Origin: Kofleriaceae bacterium
GTDB taxonomy: Bacteria; Myxococcota_A; Polyangia; Haliangiales; Haliangiaceae
Reading direction: 5' to 3'
Assembly: GCA_022842285.1 (NCBI GenBank)
Contig: JALHPV010000030.1
Location: 1-38,392, forward strand
DNA: 38,392 bases
The number at the start of each line of letters is the position of its first letter. Position 1 is the first letter of the stretch. A model generated the notes under the pieces. The model was not told where the DNA came from and searched no databases. It saw nothing but the letters and a program-made list of their open reading frames with translations. Below, in pieces: positions 10,703 through 18,140 of this stretch. Position numbers and translations under genes: made by a program.

Positions 10703-11799
10703 CCACCTCGCCGCTCCCGCCGCTGTACGCGCGCTGGATCGAGGAAGCGCTCGCCGCGCCGATCCCGAACGAGTCGCGAGCCACATGCAACACGTGCGCG
10801 ATGATTCCCGGCCCCGTCGAGCGCGCTGACGATCCGCCGCCAGTGGCGTTCCGACCCGACACGAAGTGCTGCACGTACCAGCCCGAGCTCTACAACTTCC
10901 TCGTCGGCGCGATCCTCGACGATCCGGATCGCGGGACCTCGTGGGCGAAGGAAGTGCTGTCGATGCGCTTCCGCCAGCGCACGGGGGTGACGCCGTTTGG
11001 CGTGCGGCCCGAGGCGTTCGGATCCCTGCTGTACGAGCGCGTCGTCGAGCCATCGCATGGCGGAGCGTTCGGCCGGATGAAGGAAGTGCGCTGCCCGTAC
11101 TTCATCCAGCAGGGCGGGATGTGCGGTGTGTGGAAGCACCGCAATGCGATCTGCTCGACGTGGTTCTGCAAGTATGAGCGCGGCAACACCGGCCTGACCT
11201 TCTGGAAGACGCTGCTCGGCACCCTGCGCTCGATCGAGAGCGCGCTGTCGATGTGGTGCATCCACGAGCTCGACCCAGGCCCTGCGGCAAAGGCGGCACT
11301 GCTCGCGCTCGCGCAGCGACCCGACGGCGTCACGCGCGATCACATCGAGGGCTGGGGCGACGCGACGTACCGCACCCTGTGGGGCACGTGGCACGGCCGC
11401 GAAAAAGAGTTCTTTCGCGCGTGCACCGCACGCGTCGAAGCGCTGGCCTGGGCCGATGTTCGTCGCATCGCGGGCCCCGAGCTCGGTATGTTCGAGAGCA
11501 TCCTGCGCTCGCAGTTCGAGTCTCTGCGCTCGACGGAGTTCCCCGCGCAGGTCACGCCAAACCCCGACGTGCTCGTCCAGATCCATCCGCGGAAGCCACG
11601 CATGATGCGCACGCTCTCCGCGCGGCTCGGTTACGACCCGCTCGATGTGCCGGCCGAGTTGTTCGCCGTGTTGCCAGAGCTCGCGGGCCGCGATCCGCGC
11701 GTGGCCCTCGACGAATTGCATGCCAGTGGGCGCGTTCCGGCGATCGACGACGCGATGCTGCGTCGCCTCCTGGACTATGGCGTGCTGGTGCCGACGTGA
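10699..11799 (+). CDS. YkgJ-like cysteine-cluster protein with long C-terminal extension
   Basis: A 366-residue protein started at the GTG overlapping the upstream stop. Eight cysteines in the first 160 residues follow the YkgJ / zinc-iron-chelating pattern: C30-x2-C33, C57-C58, C132 (CPYF), C142 (GGMCGVW), C152 and C157 (ICSTWFCKYE). Short YkgJ proteins use this set for a metal or Fe-S site. Here the cluster is stretched by a 70-residue insert and followed by about 200 extra helical residues that I cannot assign. The stop overlaps the next gene by GTGA (11796-11799). It has no signal peptide, so it is cytoplasmic. The function is unknown; metal binding is inferred from the cysteines. Confidence 0.75.
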   Translation: MTTSPLPPLYARWIEEALAAPIPNESRATCNTCAMIPGPVERADDPPPVAFRPDTKCCTYQPELYNFLVGAILDDPDRGTSWAKEVLSMRFRQRTGVTPFGVRPEAFGSLLYERVVEPSHGGAFGRMKEVRCPYFIQQGGMCGVWKHRNAICSTWFCKYERGNTGLTFWKTLLGTLRSIESALSMWCIHELDPGPAAKAALLALAQRPDGVTRDHIEGWGDATYRTLWGTWHGREKEFFRACTARVEALAWADVRRIAGPELGMFESILRSQFESLRSTEFPAQVTPNPDVLVQIHPRKPRMMRTLSARLGYDPLDVPAELFAVLPELAGRDPRVALDELHASGRVPAIDDAMLRRLLDYGVLVPT

Positions 11800-12176
11800 A
11801 GCTGCTCTACGAGCCGCCCGAGCTCCCCGAGGGTGCGTGGACCCGCGTCCTGGAGCCAGCCGCCGCCGTCGACATCGGGCCGTGGCTGGCGGCGCAGCTC
11901 GGTCCGCGTCCGAAGCAGCGCTCGAAGAAGGTCACGCAGACCGCGCGCGGCTGGGACGTGACCTTCCACTCCTACGATGTCGACGGCGGGATGGTCGTCA
12001 TCGCCATCTACCAGTGCTTCGATCTGACCGGTGCGATCGCGATCGGTGGCGTCGACTACGACTGGCTCGCCGCGCACGATCTCGAGGTGGCGGCCACCCT
12101 GCGCGCGGTGGAGCCCGACTGGATCAGCGACGAACCGCTCGCGGTGCGTGACCTATGGACCGAGCCCCTCGGGTGA
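11796..12176 (+). CDS. Small conserved-looking hypothetical protein
   Basis: A 126-residue soluble protein started at GTG 11796, which overlaps the stop of the YkgJ-like gene. Sequence features are a Pro-rich start (YEPPELPEGAW), a basic patch (RPKQRSKKV) and a beta-rich core (GWDVTFHSYDVDGGMVVIAIYQ, in which GWDVTFHSYD is the strongest strand). An acidic helical end follows. No cysteine cluster and no membrane segment are present. Coupling suggests that it acts with the YkgJ-like protein. I do not recognise the family. Confidence 0.65.
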   Translation: MKLLYEPPELPEGAWTRVLEPAAAVDIGPWLAAQLGPRPKQRSKKVTQTARGWDVTFHSYDVDGGMVVIAIYQCFDLTGAIAIGGVDYDWLAAHDLEVAATLRAVEPDWISDEPLAVRDLWTEPLG

Positions 12177-12184
12177 CCTGGCGC

Positions 12185-12228
12185 CTCTCGCCGCGGAGAG
12201 CAGGTGTCGCAGGGGTCCGACCCCTTTT
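12185..12228 (+). terminator. Likely intrinsic terminator of the plus-strand cluster
   Basis: Two hairpins lie just after the stop at 12176. The first is CTCTC-gccgcg-GAGAG (12185-12200). The second is AGGGG-tccga-CCCCT followed by TTT (12211-12228). The second looks like a rho-independent terminator, and it is also the core of the REP-like element described separately. Confidence 0.45.
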
Positions 12229-12254
12229 GTCCGGGAGGTGTCGCAGGGGGGGGG
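12203..12254. repeat. REP-like palindromic element with flanking direct repeats
   Basis: The palindrome AGGGGTC-C-GACCCCT (12211-12225) lies inside a unit whose left 13 bases, GGTGTCGCAGGGG (12203-12215), are repeated directly at 12237-12249. The second copy runs into a nine-G tract (12246-12254). Such GGGGTC/GACCCC palindromes occur as dispersed intergenic elements in many proteobacteria. A degenerate match exists at 22764-22789. Mobility is inferred, and no transposase gene is present here. Confidence 0.5.
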
Positions 12255-12265
12255 GCCTGCAGCTG

Positions 12266-13153
12266 CTAGAGCCACTCTTCCGAGATGCCGGCGGAGCGCA
12301 ACGCGGCTCCGGGCAGCGGCTCGATCGTGGCCAGTAGCTCGTCGAAGATCGGGCGCCCGGCGACGATCAGCTCGAACGGCGCATCCATGTACACCGTGTA
12401 GAGATAACGCTCGTCGCGCAGGATCGCCGCCCGGCGCACCATCGGGCGCTGCTTCTCGTCGCGGATCTCGAGCTCCCACAGATTGCCGGTGAGCGGTCCG
12501 AGCTGAACGGGGGTCCGCTCCAGCAGCTCGCCGATCACGTCGGCGGAGGCGGGTGGCCCGATCGGTAGGAGCGCGAAGCCATCGAGGTCGTCGACGCCGA
12601 TCGGCGCGGGCACGGCGGGATAGACGGTGATGGACGTGGAGTCGCGCGGAAACTCTGGTGGAAACCACGTCGTGTACTGCGGGAGGCGCGAGTAGCCGTA
12701 CCAGCCGGACGGGGCCGTGTAGACGAAGCGGCGGCGCCGCGTGCCTAGCAGGAGCTTTTCGTCGCGGAGCACCGTCCGCACCATGCCCGCGATCGGATCG
12801 AACAGATCGGGACGAAACGCGATGCCCGCGACCTCGCTGTACCAGTCGTCGGCGAACACCCAACCGATGGTGCGATGCACGGGACCGAGCGACGAGCCGT
12901 CGGGCGCGGTCTGCTCGCCACGGATGTCGACGAGCGCCCCGTACTCTCCCTCGTGCGTCAGAAAGCGCTCGAGCGGGGCGTGCGAGACCATGCGGAAGCT
13001 GGGGTCCTCACCCTTCGCGCGCAGGATCGCGGCCACCGACAGGAGCGGCCGCAAGCGTTCCCGGTAGCGCAGCGCCGCGCCCCCCGTCGATGGGAGCAGC
13101 GTGACGCCGCCGCCGTGTGGCTCCCAGCTCCATCCCGGGATGCGTGCAATCAC
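12266..13153 (-). CDS. Hypothetical protein, possible two-lobed DcrB/PsbP-like fold
   Basis: A 295-residue soluble protein starting with GTG at 13153, which overlaps the previous stop by GTGA (13150-13153). It reads as two similar mixed alpha/beta halves. The first, about 50-180, contains GEYGALVDIRGEQ and GWVFADDWYSEVAGI. The second, about 205-290, contains NLWELEIRDEKQRPMVRRAA and LYTVYMDAPFELIVAG. The end of the second half (FDELLATIEPLPG) resembles the last helix of DcrB/DUF1795-like domains. I cannot name the family with certainty. It is the last gene of a minus-strand operon headed by an ATP-grasp ligase and a YbjN-like protein. Confidence 0.68.
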   Translation of the reverse strand: MIARIPGWSWEPHGGGVTLLPSTGGAALRYRERLRPLLSVAAILRAKGEDPSFRMVSHAPLERFLTHEGEYGALVDIRGEQTAPDGSSLGPVHRTIGWVFADDWYSEVAGIAFRPDLFDPIAGMVRTVLRDEKLLLGTRRRRFVYTAPSGWYGYSRLPQYTTWFPPEFPRDSTSITVYPAVPAPIGVDDLDGFALLPIGPPASADVIGELLERTPVQLGPLTGNLWELEIRDEKQRPMVRRAAILRDERYLYTVYMDAPFELIVAGRPIFDELLATIEPLPGAALRSAGISEEWL

Positions 13154-13551
13154 GACGTGGGCGCAGCCGGAATCAGCTCGCGCAGACGCGCGGCCTCGTG
13201 GGCGAGATAGGTGAGGGACCGCTCGAAGTAGCGCAGGTCGATCGTCTCGAGCGGCGTGACCGCCTTCATCACGTACCAGCCGTCGCTCGCCGCGATCGAG
13301 CCGACCGCGAGCGTCATGTTGTGCACGAGCATCGCATCGGGGCGGGCACGGGCGACCTCGACGATGTCACACAGGATCATCAGGTGCGGTTCGCCGATGG
13401 CTTGGACGAGCTCGATCCGCTGGCGCTGCAGCACGTCCATGCCCGTCTGTTCTGACTTGAAGGTCCAGCCAAGGCCGATCCAGCTCGCCTCTTCGACCGC
13501 GATCGTGAGCTTCTTGCGCAGGTGCTCGCGGACGTCGTCCCAGGTAGCCAT
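13150..13551 (-). CDS. Small protein resembling YbjN / type III chaperone fold
   Basis: A 133-residue soluble protein. The order helix (TWDDVREHLRKKL), strands (LVQAIGEPHLMILCDIVEV, LAVGSIAASDGWYVMKAV), then a Leu-rich helix (LRYFERSLTYLAHEAARLREL) matches the YbjN/CesT type chaperone-like fold. No named family is certain. It starts 9 bp after the ATP-grasp stop, and its own stop overlaps the next gene by GTGA. It is therefore the middle member of a three-gene operon. A chaperone or partner-binding role is inferred from the fold pattern. Confidence 0.68.
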   Translation of the reverse strand: MATWDDVREHLRKKLTIAVEEASWIGLGWTFKSEQTGMDVLQRQRIELVQAIGEPHLMILCDIVEVARARPDAMLVHNMTLAVGSIAASDGWYVMKAVTPLETIDLRYFERSLTYLAHEAARLRELIPAAPTS

Positions 13552-13560
13552 GGCCGAATG

Positions 13561-14811
13561 CTAGCTCTGTTCAGCGTACATGGTGATGTCGTTCGCGGCG
13601 ATCTCGGCGAGCTTGTTCGCGGTGTTCCAGTCCGGATGTCGGACGATGAGAAACCCGTCGGAGAGGAGCGTGTGCTTCCAGTTGCGGCGCTGGGTGCCGA
13701 CGGGGAGCAGGCGCGACTCGACCACATGCTCGCCGTAGTCGCGAATGAACTCGGTCAGGCCCACGATCTTCGTGATCCGCCCCTGGCCCTTCGCGCGCTT
13801 GAACACGATCGACACGTTCCACTTCCGCTTCGTGGGCGCATCGAAGCGCCCCCAGCACACGGCGCGTGCCCACTCGCGGAACAGATCGATGTCGCACGTG
13901 TAGTTCATCTGGTCGACGAGGTGGGCCCCGCCGGGCCGGCATCCGATCTCGCCGAACACGACCTCGCCGTCGGGCTTGCGGAACCATTCCATGTGCGTGA
14001 AGCCCTCGCCCATCCCGAGCGCCTGCAGCACGCCCCGGCCTAGCTTGATGCCCGCGCGGATCGCCGGCTGATCCATGTCGCGCACCGTCGTGATGATCGG
14101 CGAGATCGACTCCACGGAGCGTGCGATCAGAGGCTTTGGGAGGTACTGGGCGACGTTCTCGAAGGCCGGCACGCCGTTGATGCAGACCGTGTCGTACGTG
14201 AACTCGTCACCCTCGATGAACTCCTCGAGGCTCGCCTCCGAGACGTGGTTCATGCGGGCGAGCGCCTGATCGAGCTCCTGCGGCGAGTCGACCCGATAGG
14301 TATCCGCGCTGCCGGCACCCGAGATGGGCTTGATGACGAGCGGGAAGCCGAGGACCGCGGCCGCCTCGCGCGTCTCTGTCGTGGTGCGTACGCGGACGGC
14401 CTTCGGCACGCGCAGCCCCGCGGCCGCCACGCGCTCCTTCATGAGCTGCTTGTCGCGGAACCCACGCACCGCGTCGACCGACATGCCATGCACGCCGAAG
14501 CGCTCGCGGAGCCGGGCCGCCGTCAGCACCATGACCTCCCAGTTCGCGAGCACGCGGTCGACCTCGCGCCCGCGCATCCACGCGTGCACGCGATTCACGA
14601 CGTCGTCCTCGTCGAGGAGCTTTGGCACCCGGAGGTAGTCCGCGAGGTACCGCTTCAGCGACGCCGGAAGTTGCGACGGATGGGTGTCACCGACGCCATA
14701 GACGGTCGCGCCAACCTCGGCGAGGCCGCGCGTGTACTGCTGCATCTCGGGTGGGTACACCGGAGCGAGGAAGACGACCTTCAAGGGGACAAATGGTACA
14801 ACGCGCGCCAT
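13561..14811 (-). CDS. ATP-grasp family ligase (left paralogue)
   Basis: About 416 residues of ATP-grasp carboxylate-amine/thiol ligase type. The N-domain begins KVVFLAPVYPPEMQQYTRGL. The ATP-grasp part runs from about residue 125, with the ATP-binding Lys in FPLVIKPISGAGSA, the acidic hinge LEEFIEGDEFTYDT and the Mg-binding end HMEWF...GEIGCRPGGAHL. About 90 C-terminal residues carry a VESRLLPVGT strand shared in spirit with its divergent paralogue. Two starts are possible: ATG 14811, which shares a CATG with the opposing gene, or TTG 14784, which gives the more typical beginning MKVVFLAP. Related enzymes join an amino acid or dicarboxylate to another small molecule through an acyl phosphate. 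The substrate is unknown. It heads an operon with two small unknown proteins. Confidence 0.86.
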   Translation of the reverse strand: MARVVPFVPLKVVFLAPVYPPEMQQYTRGLAEVGATVYGVGDTHPSQLPASLKRYLADYLRVPKLLDEDDVVNRVHAWMRGREVDRVLANWEVMVLTAARLRERFGVHGMSVDAVRGFRDKQLMKERVAAAGLRVPKAVRVRTTTETREAAAVLGFPLVIKPISGAGSADTYRVDSPQELDQALARMNHVSEASLEEFIEGDEFTYDTVCINGVPAFENVAQYLPKPLIARSVESISPIITTVRDMDQPAIRAGIKLGRGVLQALGMGEGFTHMEWFRKPDGEVVFGEIGCRPGGAHLVDQMNYTCDIDLFREWARAVCWGRFDAPTKRKWNVSIVFKRAKGQGRITKIVGLTEFIRDYGEHVVESRLLPVGTQRRNWKHTLLSDGFLIVRHPDWNTANKLAEIAANDITMYAEQS

Positions 14812-16024
14812 GCGAAACGTGGTGTTCGTCGCGCCGTTCCCACTCGAGACGACCATGCGCTTCGCGCGCGCCGCGGCCCGACTGCAGGGCGTCCGCTTCC
14901 TCGGAATCGCCCAGGAGCCGCCGGGTGGCGCCGACCGCCAGGTGTTCGCCGATCTGGTGCGGGTCGGCGACGCGCTCGACACCAAGCAGCTCATCGGGGC
15001 CGCGAAGGAGCTCGAGCGTCGCTACGGTCCGATCCACCGCGTGCTCGGCATCCTCGAGCCCCTGCAGGTCCAGCTCGGCCAGATGCGCGACGCGCTCGGC
15101 ATTCCGGGCACCTCGGCGAAGACGGCCGACCTCTTCCGCGACAAGGCTCGCATGAAGGACGAGCTGCGCCGCCATGGCCTGCCGTGCGCGCGCCACAAGC
15201 TCATCCGCCAGTGGTCCGACGCCGAGGCCTTCGCTCGCGAGGTGGGCTTCCCGATGGTGGTGAAGCCGCCCGCCGGCATGGGCAGCAAGGCGACGTGGCG
15301 CATCCACAACGTGGAGGAGCTCCGGGCCGCGTGCAACGCCCTGTCGGCGAGCCCGTCCAACCCGTGCCTCGCCGAGGAGTTCCTCCGCGCTCGCGAGCAC
15401 AGCTTCGAGACGATCACGATCGGTGGCCAGATCCGGTTCGAGTCCGCGACCCGCTACTACCCGACGCCGCTCGAAGTGATGCAGACCCCGTGGATCCAGT
15501 GGGTCGTGGTCCTGCCCCGCGTGATCGACGGCGACGACTACGCGGATGCCCGCGCCGTCGGCCGCAAGGTGGTCTCCGCGCTCGGCCTCGACACGGGCAT
15601 GACGCACATGGAGTGGTTCCGCCGCGACGACGGCTCCCTCGCCATCGGGGAGATCGCCGCGCGTCCGCCCGGTGCGCACATCGTCCTCGGCAACAGCTAC
15701 GCCTACGATACGGACATGTACCGCGCGTGGGCCCGCGCCACCGTCGACGGCGAGTTCGACGGCCCGTGGGAGCGCAAGTACGCCGTCGGCATCGCGTACC
15801 TCCGCGGGCCGGGCAGCGGCCGGGTCACCCACATCCGCGGCGTCGAAGAGGCGAATCGTCAGGTCGGTCACCTCGTCTGTCACTCGAAGCTCCCCACGGT
15901 CGGCACGCCGAAGTCGGATAGCTACGAGGGCGACGGGTTCGTGATCGTCCGCCACCCGGACACCGAAGTCGTGAAGAAGGCGATGACGGTTGTCATCGAG
16001 ACGATCAAGATCGACTACGCGTGA
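14810..16024 (+). CDS. ATP-grasp family ligase (right paralogue)
   Basis: A 404-residue ATP-grasp ligase beginning [23 protein letters not shown]-binding features are [16 protein letters not shown] (Lys and Gly-rich loop), [18 protein letters not shown] (hinge) and GMTHMEWF with [12 protein letters not shown] (Mg ligands and the Arg-Pro loop). The layout matches the divergent neighbour through its whole length, so the two are paralogues from an old duplication. The ATG lies in the same CATG as the start of the opposing gene. The TGA stop overlaps the GTG of dctA (GTGA, 16021-16024), which suggests that the ligase and the dicarboxylate carrier work together. The substrate is not deducible. A dicarboxylate or amino acid imported by DctA is the natural guess. 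Confidence 0.88.
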   Translation: MRNVVFVAPFPLETTMRFARAAARLQGVRFLGIAQEPPGGADRQVFADLVRVGDALDTKQLIGAAKELERRYGPIHRVLGILEPLQVQLGQMRDALGIPGTSAKTADLFRDKARMKDELRRHGLPCARHKLIRQWSDAEAFAREVGFPMVVKPPAGMGSKATWRIHNVEELRAACNALSASPSNPCLAEEFLRAREHSFETITIGGQIRFESATRYYPTPLEVMQTPWIQWVVVLPRVIDGDDYADARAVGRKVVSALGLDTGMTHMEWFRRDDGSLAIGEIAARPPGAHIVLGNSYAYDTDMYRAWARATVDGEFDGPWERKYAVGIAYLRGPGSGRVTHIRGVEEANRQVGHLVCHSKLPTVGTPKSDSYEGDGFVIVRHPDTEVVKKAMTVVIETIKIDYA

Positions 16025-17262
16025 GGTTCTACCAGACGCTGTATTTTCGCGTCCTCGTCGCGATCACCCTCGGCGTGATCCTCGGCGTCGTCGAGCCCGA
16101 TCTCGCGATCCAGCTGAAGCCACTCGGTGAAGGCTTCATCAAGCTCGTCAAGATGACGATCGGGCCGCTGATCTTCTGCACGATCGTCGTCGGCATCGGC
16201 GGCATGAAGAACATGCGCGCCGTCGGGCGATCCGGCGGCCTCGCGCTCCTCTACTTCATCGCCATGAGCACGCTGGCCCTGGTCGTGGGGCTCGTCGTCG
16301 TCAACGTGCTGAAGCCCGGCGAGGGGATGAACATCGATCCGACGAAGCTCGATACGTCGGGGATCGCAAAGTACACCGGGCACACGCTCACGCTGACGTC
16401 GTTCCTGCTCGACATCATCCCCGACACGTTTGTCGGCGCCTTCGTGCACGGCGAGATCCTGCCCGTGCTGCTGCTCGCGATCCTCTTCGGCTTCGCGGTG
16501 CAGGCGATCGGCGACAAGGGCGAGCCCGTGCGCGACATGATCGAGCGGATCGGGGCCGTCATCTTCTCGATCATCGGCATCATCATGAAGCTCGCGCCTC
16601 TCGGGGCCTTCGGCGCGATGGCCTACACCGTCGGCGCCTACGGCCTCGGCACTCTGCGCTCGCTGGGCTACCTGATGGCGTGCTTCTACGGCACCTGCAT
16701 CGTGTTCATCTTCGGGGTGCTCGGCGTGGTGGCGCGCCTGCACGGCTTCCGCATCACGCGCTTCATACGCTTCATCCGCGACGAGCTGTTCATCGTCCTC
16801 GGCACGTCGTCGTCCGAGTCTGCGCTGCCGCGCCTCATGACCAAGCTCGAGAGCCTCGGCGCCTCCAAGCCGACGGTGGGGCTCGTGGTGCCGGCGGGCT
16901 ACTCGTTCAACCTCGACGGCACGGCGATCTATCTGACGATGGCAGCCGTCTTCGTGGCGCAGGCGACCAACACGCCGCTGGGGCTCGCCGAGCAGGCGCA
17001 GCTCCTCGCCGTCCTGCTGCTCTCGTCGAAGGGAGCGGCCGGCGTCACGGGGAGTGGCTTCATCGTGCTCGCGGCGACGCTGCAGACGGTCGGGCATGTC
17101 CCCGTGGCCGGCCTCGCCGTGATCCTCGGCATCGATCGCTTCATGTCCGAGGCGCGCGCTCTCACCAACGTCATCGGCAACGGGGTGGCGACACTGGTCG
17201 TCTCCAAGTGGTGTGGGGAGCTCGATCAGGAGCGTTTACAGTCCATGCTCGACGACCAGTAG
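16021..17262 (+). CDS. dctA: C4-dicarboxylate:cation symporter DctA
   Basis: A 413-residue member of the DAACS family, very close in pattern to E. coli DctA (about 428 residues). It would import succinate, fumarate, malate or aspartate with protons or sodium across the inner membrane. Hallmarks are the start [20 protein letters not shown], the re-entrant serine loop [13 protein letters not shown], the substrate motif [17 protein letters not shown], the second loop [13 protein letters not shown], and the conserved [16 protein letters not shown] with NGVATLVV. About eight transmembrane helices are visible. The GTG start overlaps the stop of the ATP-grasp gene, which argues for a shared mRNA and possibly a shared substrate. 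It lacks the short hydrophilic C-tail of the enteric protein. Confidence 0.95.
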   Translation: MRFYQTLYFRVLVAITLGVILGVVEPDLAIQLKPLGEGFIKLVKMTIGPLIFCTIVVGIGGMKNMRAVGRSGGLALLYFIAMSTLALVVGLVVVNVLKPGEGMNIDPTKLDTSGIAKYTGHTLTLTSFLLDIIPDTFVGAFVHGEILPVLLLAILFGFAVQAIGDKGEPVRDMIERIGAVIFSIIGIIMKLAPLGAFGAMAYTVGAYGLGTLRSLGYLMACFYGTCIVFIFGVLGVVARLHGFRITRFIRFIRDELFIVLGTSSSESALPRLMTKLESLGASKPTVGLVVPAGYSFNLDGTAIYLTMAAVFVAQATNTPLGLAEQAQLLAVLLLSSKGAAGVTGSGFIVLAATLQTVGHVPVAGLAVILGIDRFMSEARALTNVIGNGVATLVVSKWCGELDQERLQSMLDDQ

Positions 17263-17277
17263 CGGTAGGCTCGAGGG

Positions 17278-18120
17278 GTGGTGCGTCGTGCAGTCATGAT
17301 CGCCATCCTGCTCGCGGGATGCGGGCGACTTGGCTTCGACGCGACGGGAGACGAGGTCGCCGACGATCAGCCGGACGACATGGCAGATGACCTGCCCGGC
17401 GACGATGGGCCCGGCGATGACGGCGGACCGATGTTCGACGCAGCGATCGGCTGCGGAAGTGGACACGACGAGGACGGCGACGAGTTCGCCGACGACTGCG
17501 ATCGCTGCCCGCATGTCTCGACGCTCCTCAACGCCGACCGGGACAACGATGGCGTCGGCGACGACTGCGATCCCCAGCCCGATGTGGCCGCCCAGTCGAT
17601 CGCACGCTTCGACGCGTTCGCGTCACTGCCCGCGGACTGGGCCCAGTCCGGCACCGTGGTCAAGCTCGACGACGCCATCCGCCTGTCGGGCGGGGCCAGC
17701 TCGATCTCGCGCCCCTGGGCGAACGGTACGAGCCTGTTCATGATCGGCTTCACGGTGAGCGCGATCGCCAGCGACGAGGCGCTGCTCGCCCTCATCGTCG
17801 GCGAGGGGGGCACGCCGCGCATCTACTACTGCGAGCTCTACGATGACGCGACGAGCATGTTGCTGCAGCTCACGTACACCCTGAACGGAGCCGACTACAT
17901 CCATCCCGGCTTGCAGAGCACGGCGGAGCGGCTCTCGGACCTCTCCGGGACGCTCGCGATGAGCACGGACACGTCCAAGAGCTGCCGCGCCGTGCTCCCG
18001 AGCGGCGCCGTGGGAGCGGAGGGCACCGTCGGCGGTATCACCCCCGACTTCTTTACCCTCTACGCGCAGAACGCCATGGCGACGATCGATTGGATGATCG
18101 AGATCCGCACCGACCCCTGA
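17278..18120 (+). CDS. Lipoprotein with thrombospondin-type-3-like calcium repeats
   Basis: About 280 residues. A lipoprotein signal (MIAILLAGCG, lipobox L-A-G-C) is followed by an Asp-rich linker. Next comes a TSP3-like calcium-binding stretch with DEDGDEFADDCDRCP and DRDNDGVGDDCDPQ (about 63-100). The rest, from about 105, is a beta-sandwich-like domain of lectin/LamG type, including GFTVSAIASDEALLALIVGEG and IYYCELYDD. Three starts are possible: GTG 17278, GTG 17281 or ATG 17296. GAGGGG just upstream favours the GTGs. TSP3-like repeats followed by a jelly-roll domain are common in myxobacterial surface lipoproteins of unknown role. It starts 15 bp after dctA, and a functional link is not evident. 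Confidence 0.8.
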   Translation: MVRRAVMIAILLAGCGRLGFDATGDEVADDQPDDMADDLPGDDGPGDDGGPMFDAAIGCGSGHDEDGDEFADDCDRCPHVSTLLNADRDNDGVGDDCDPQPDVAAQSIARFDAFASLPADWAQSGTVVKLDDAIRLSGGASSISRPWANGTSLFMIGFTVSAIASDEALLALIVGEGGTPRIYYCELYDDATSMLLQLTYTLNGADYIHPGLQSTAERLSDLSGTLAMSTDTSKSCRAVLPSGAVGAEGTVGGITPDFFTLYAQNAMATIDWMIEIRTDP

Positions 18121-18140
18121 ACGTGTTACGCCCGGGCGCG

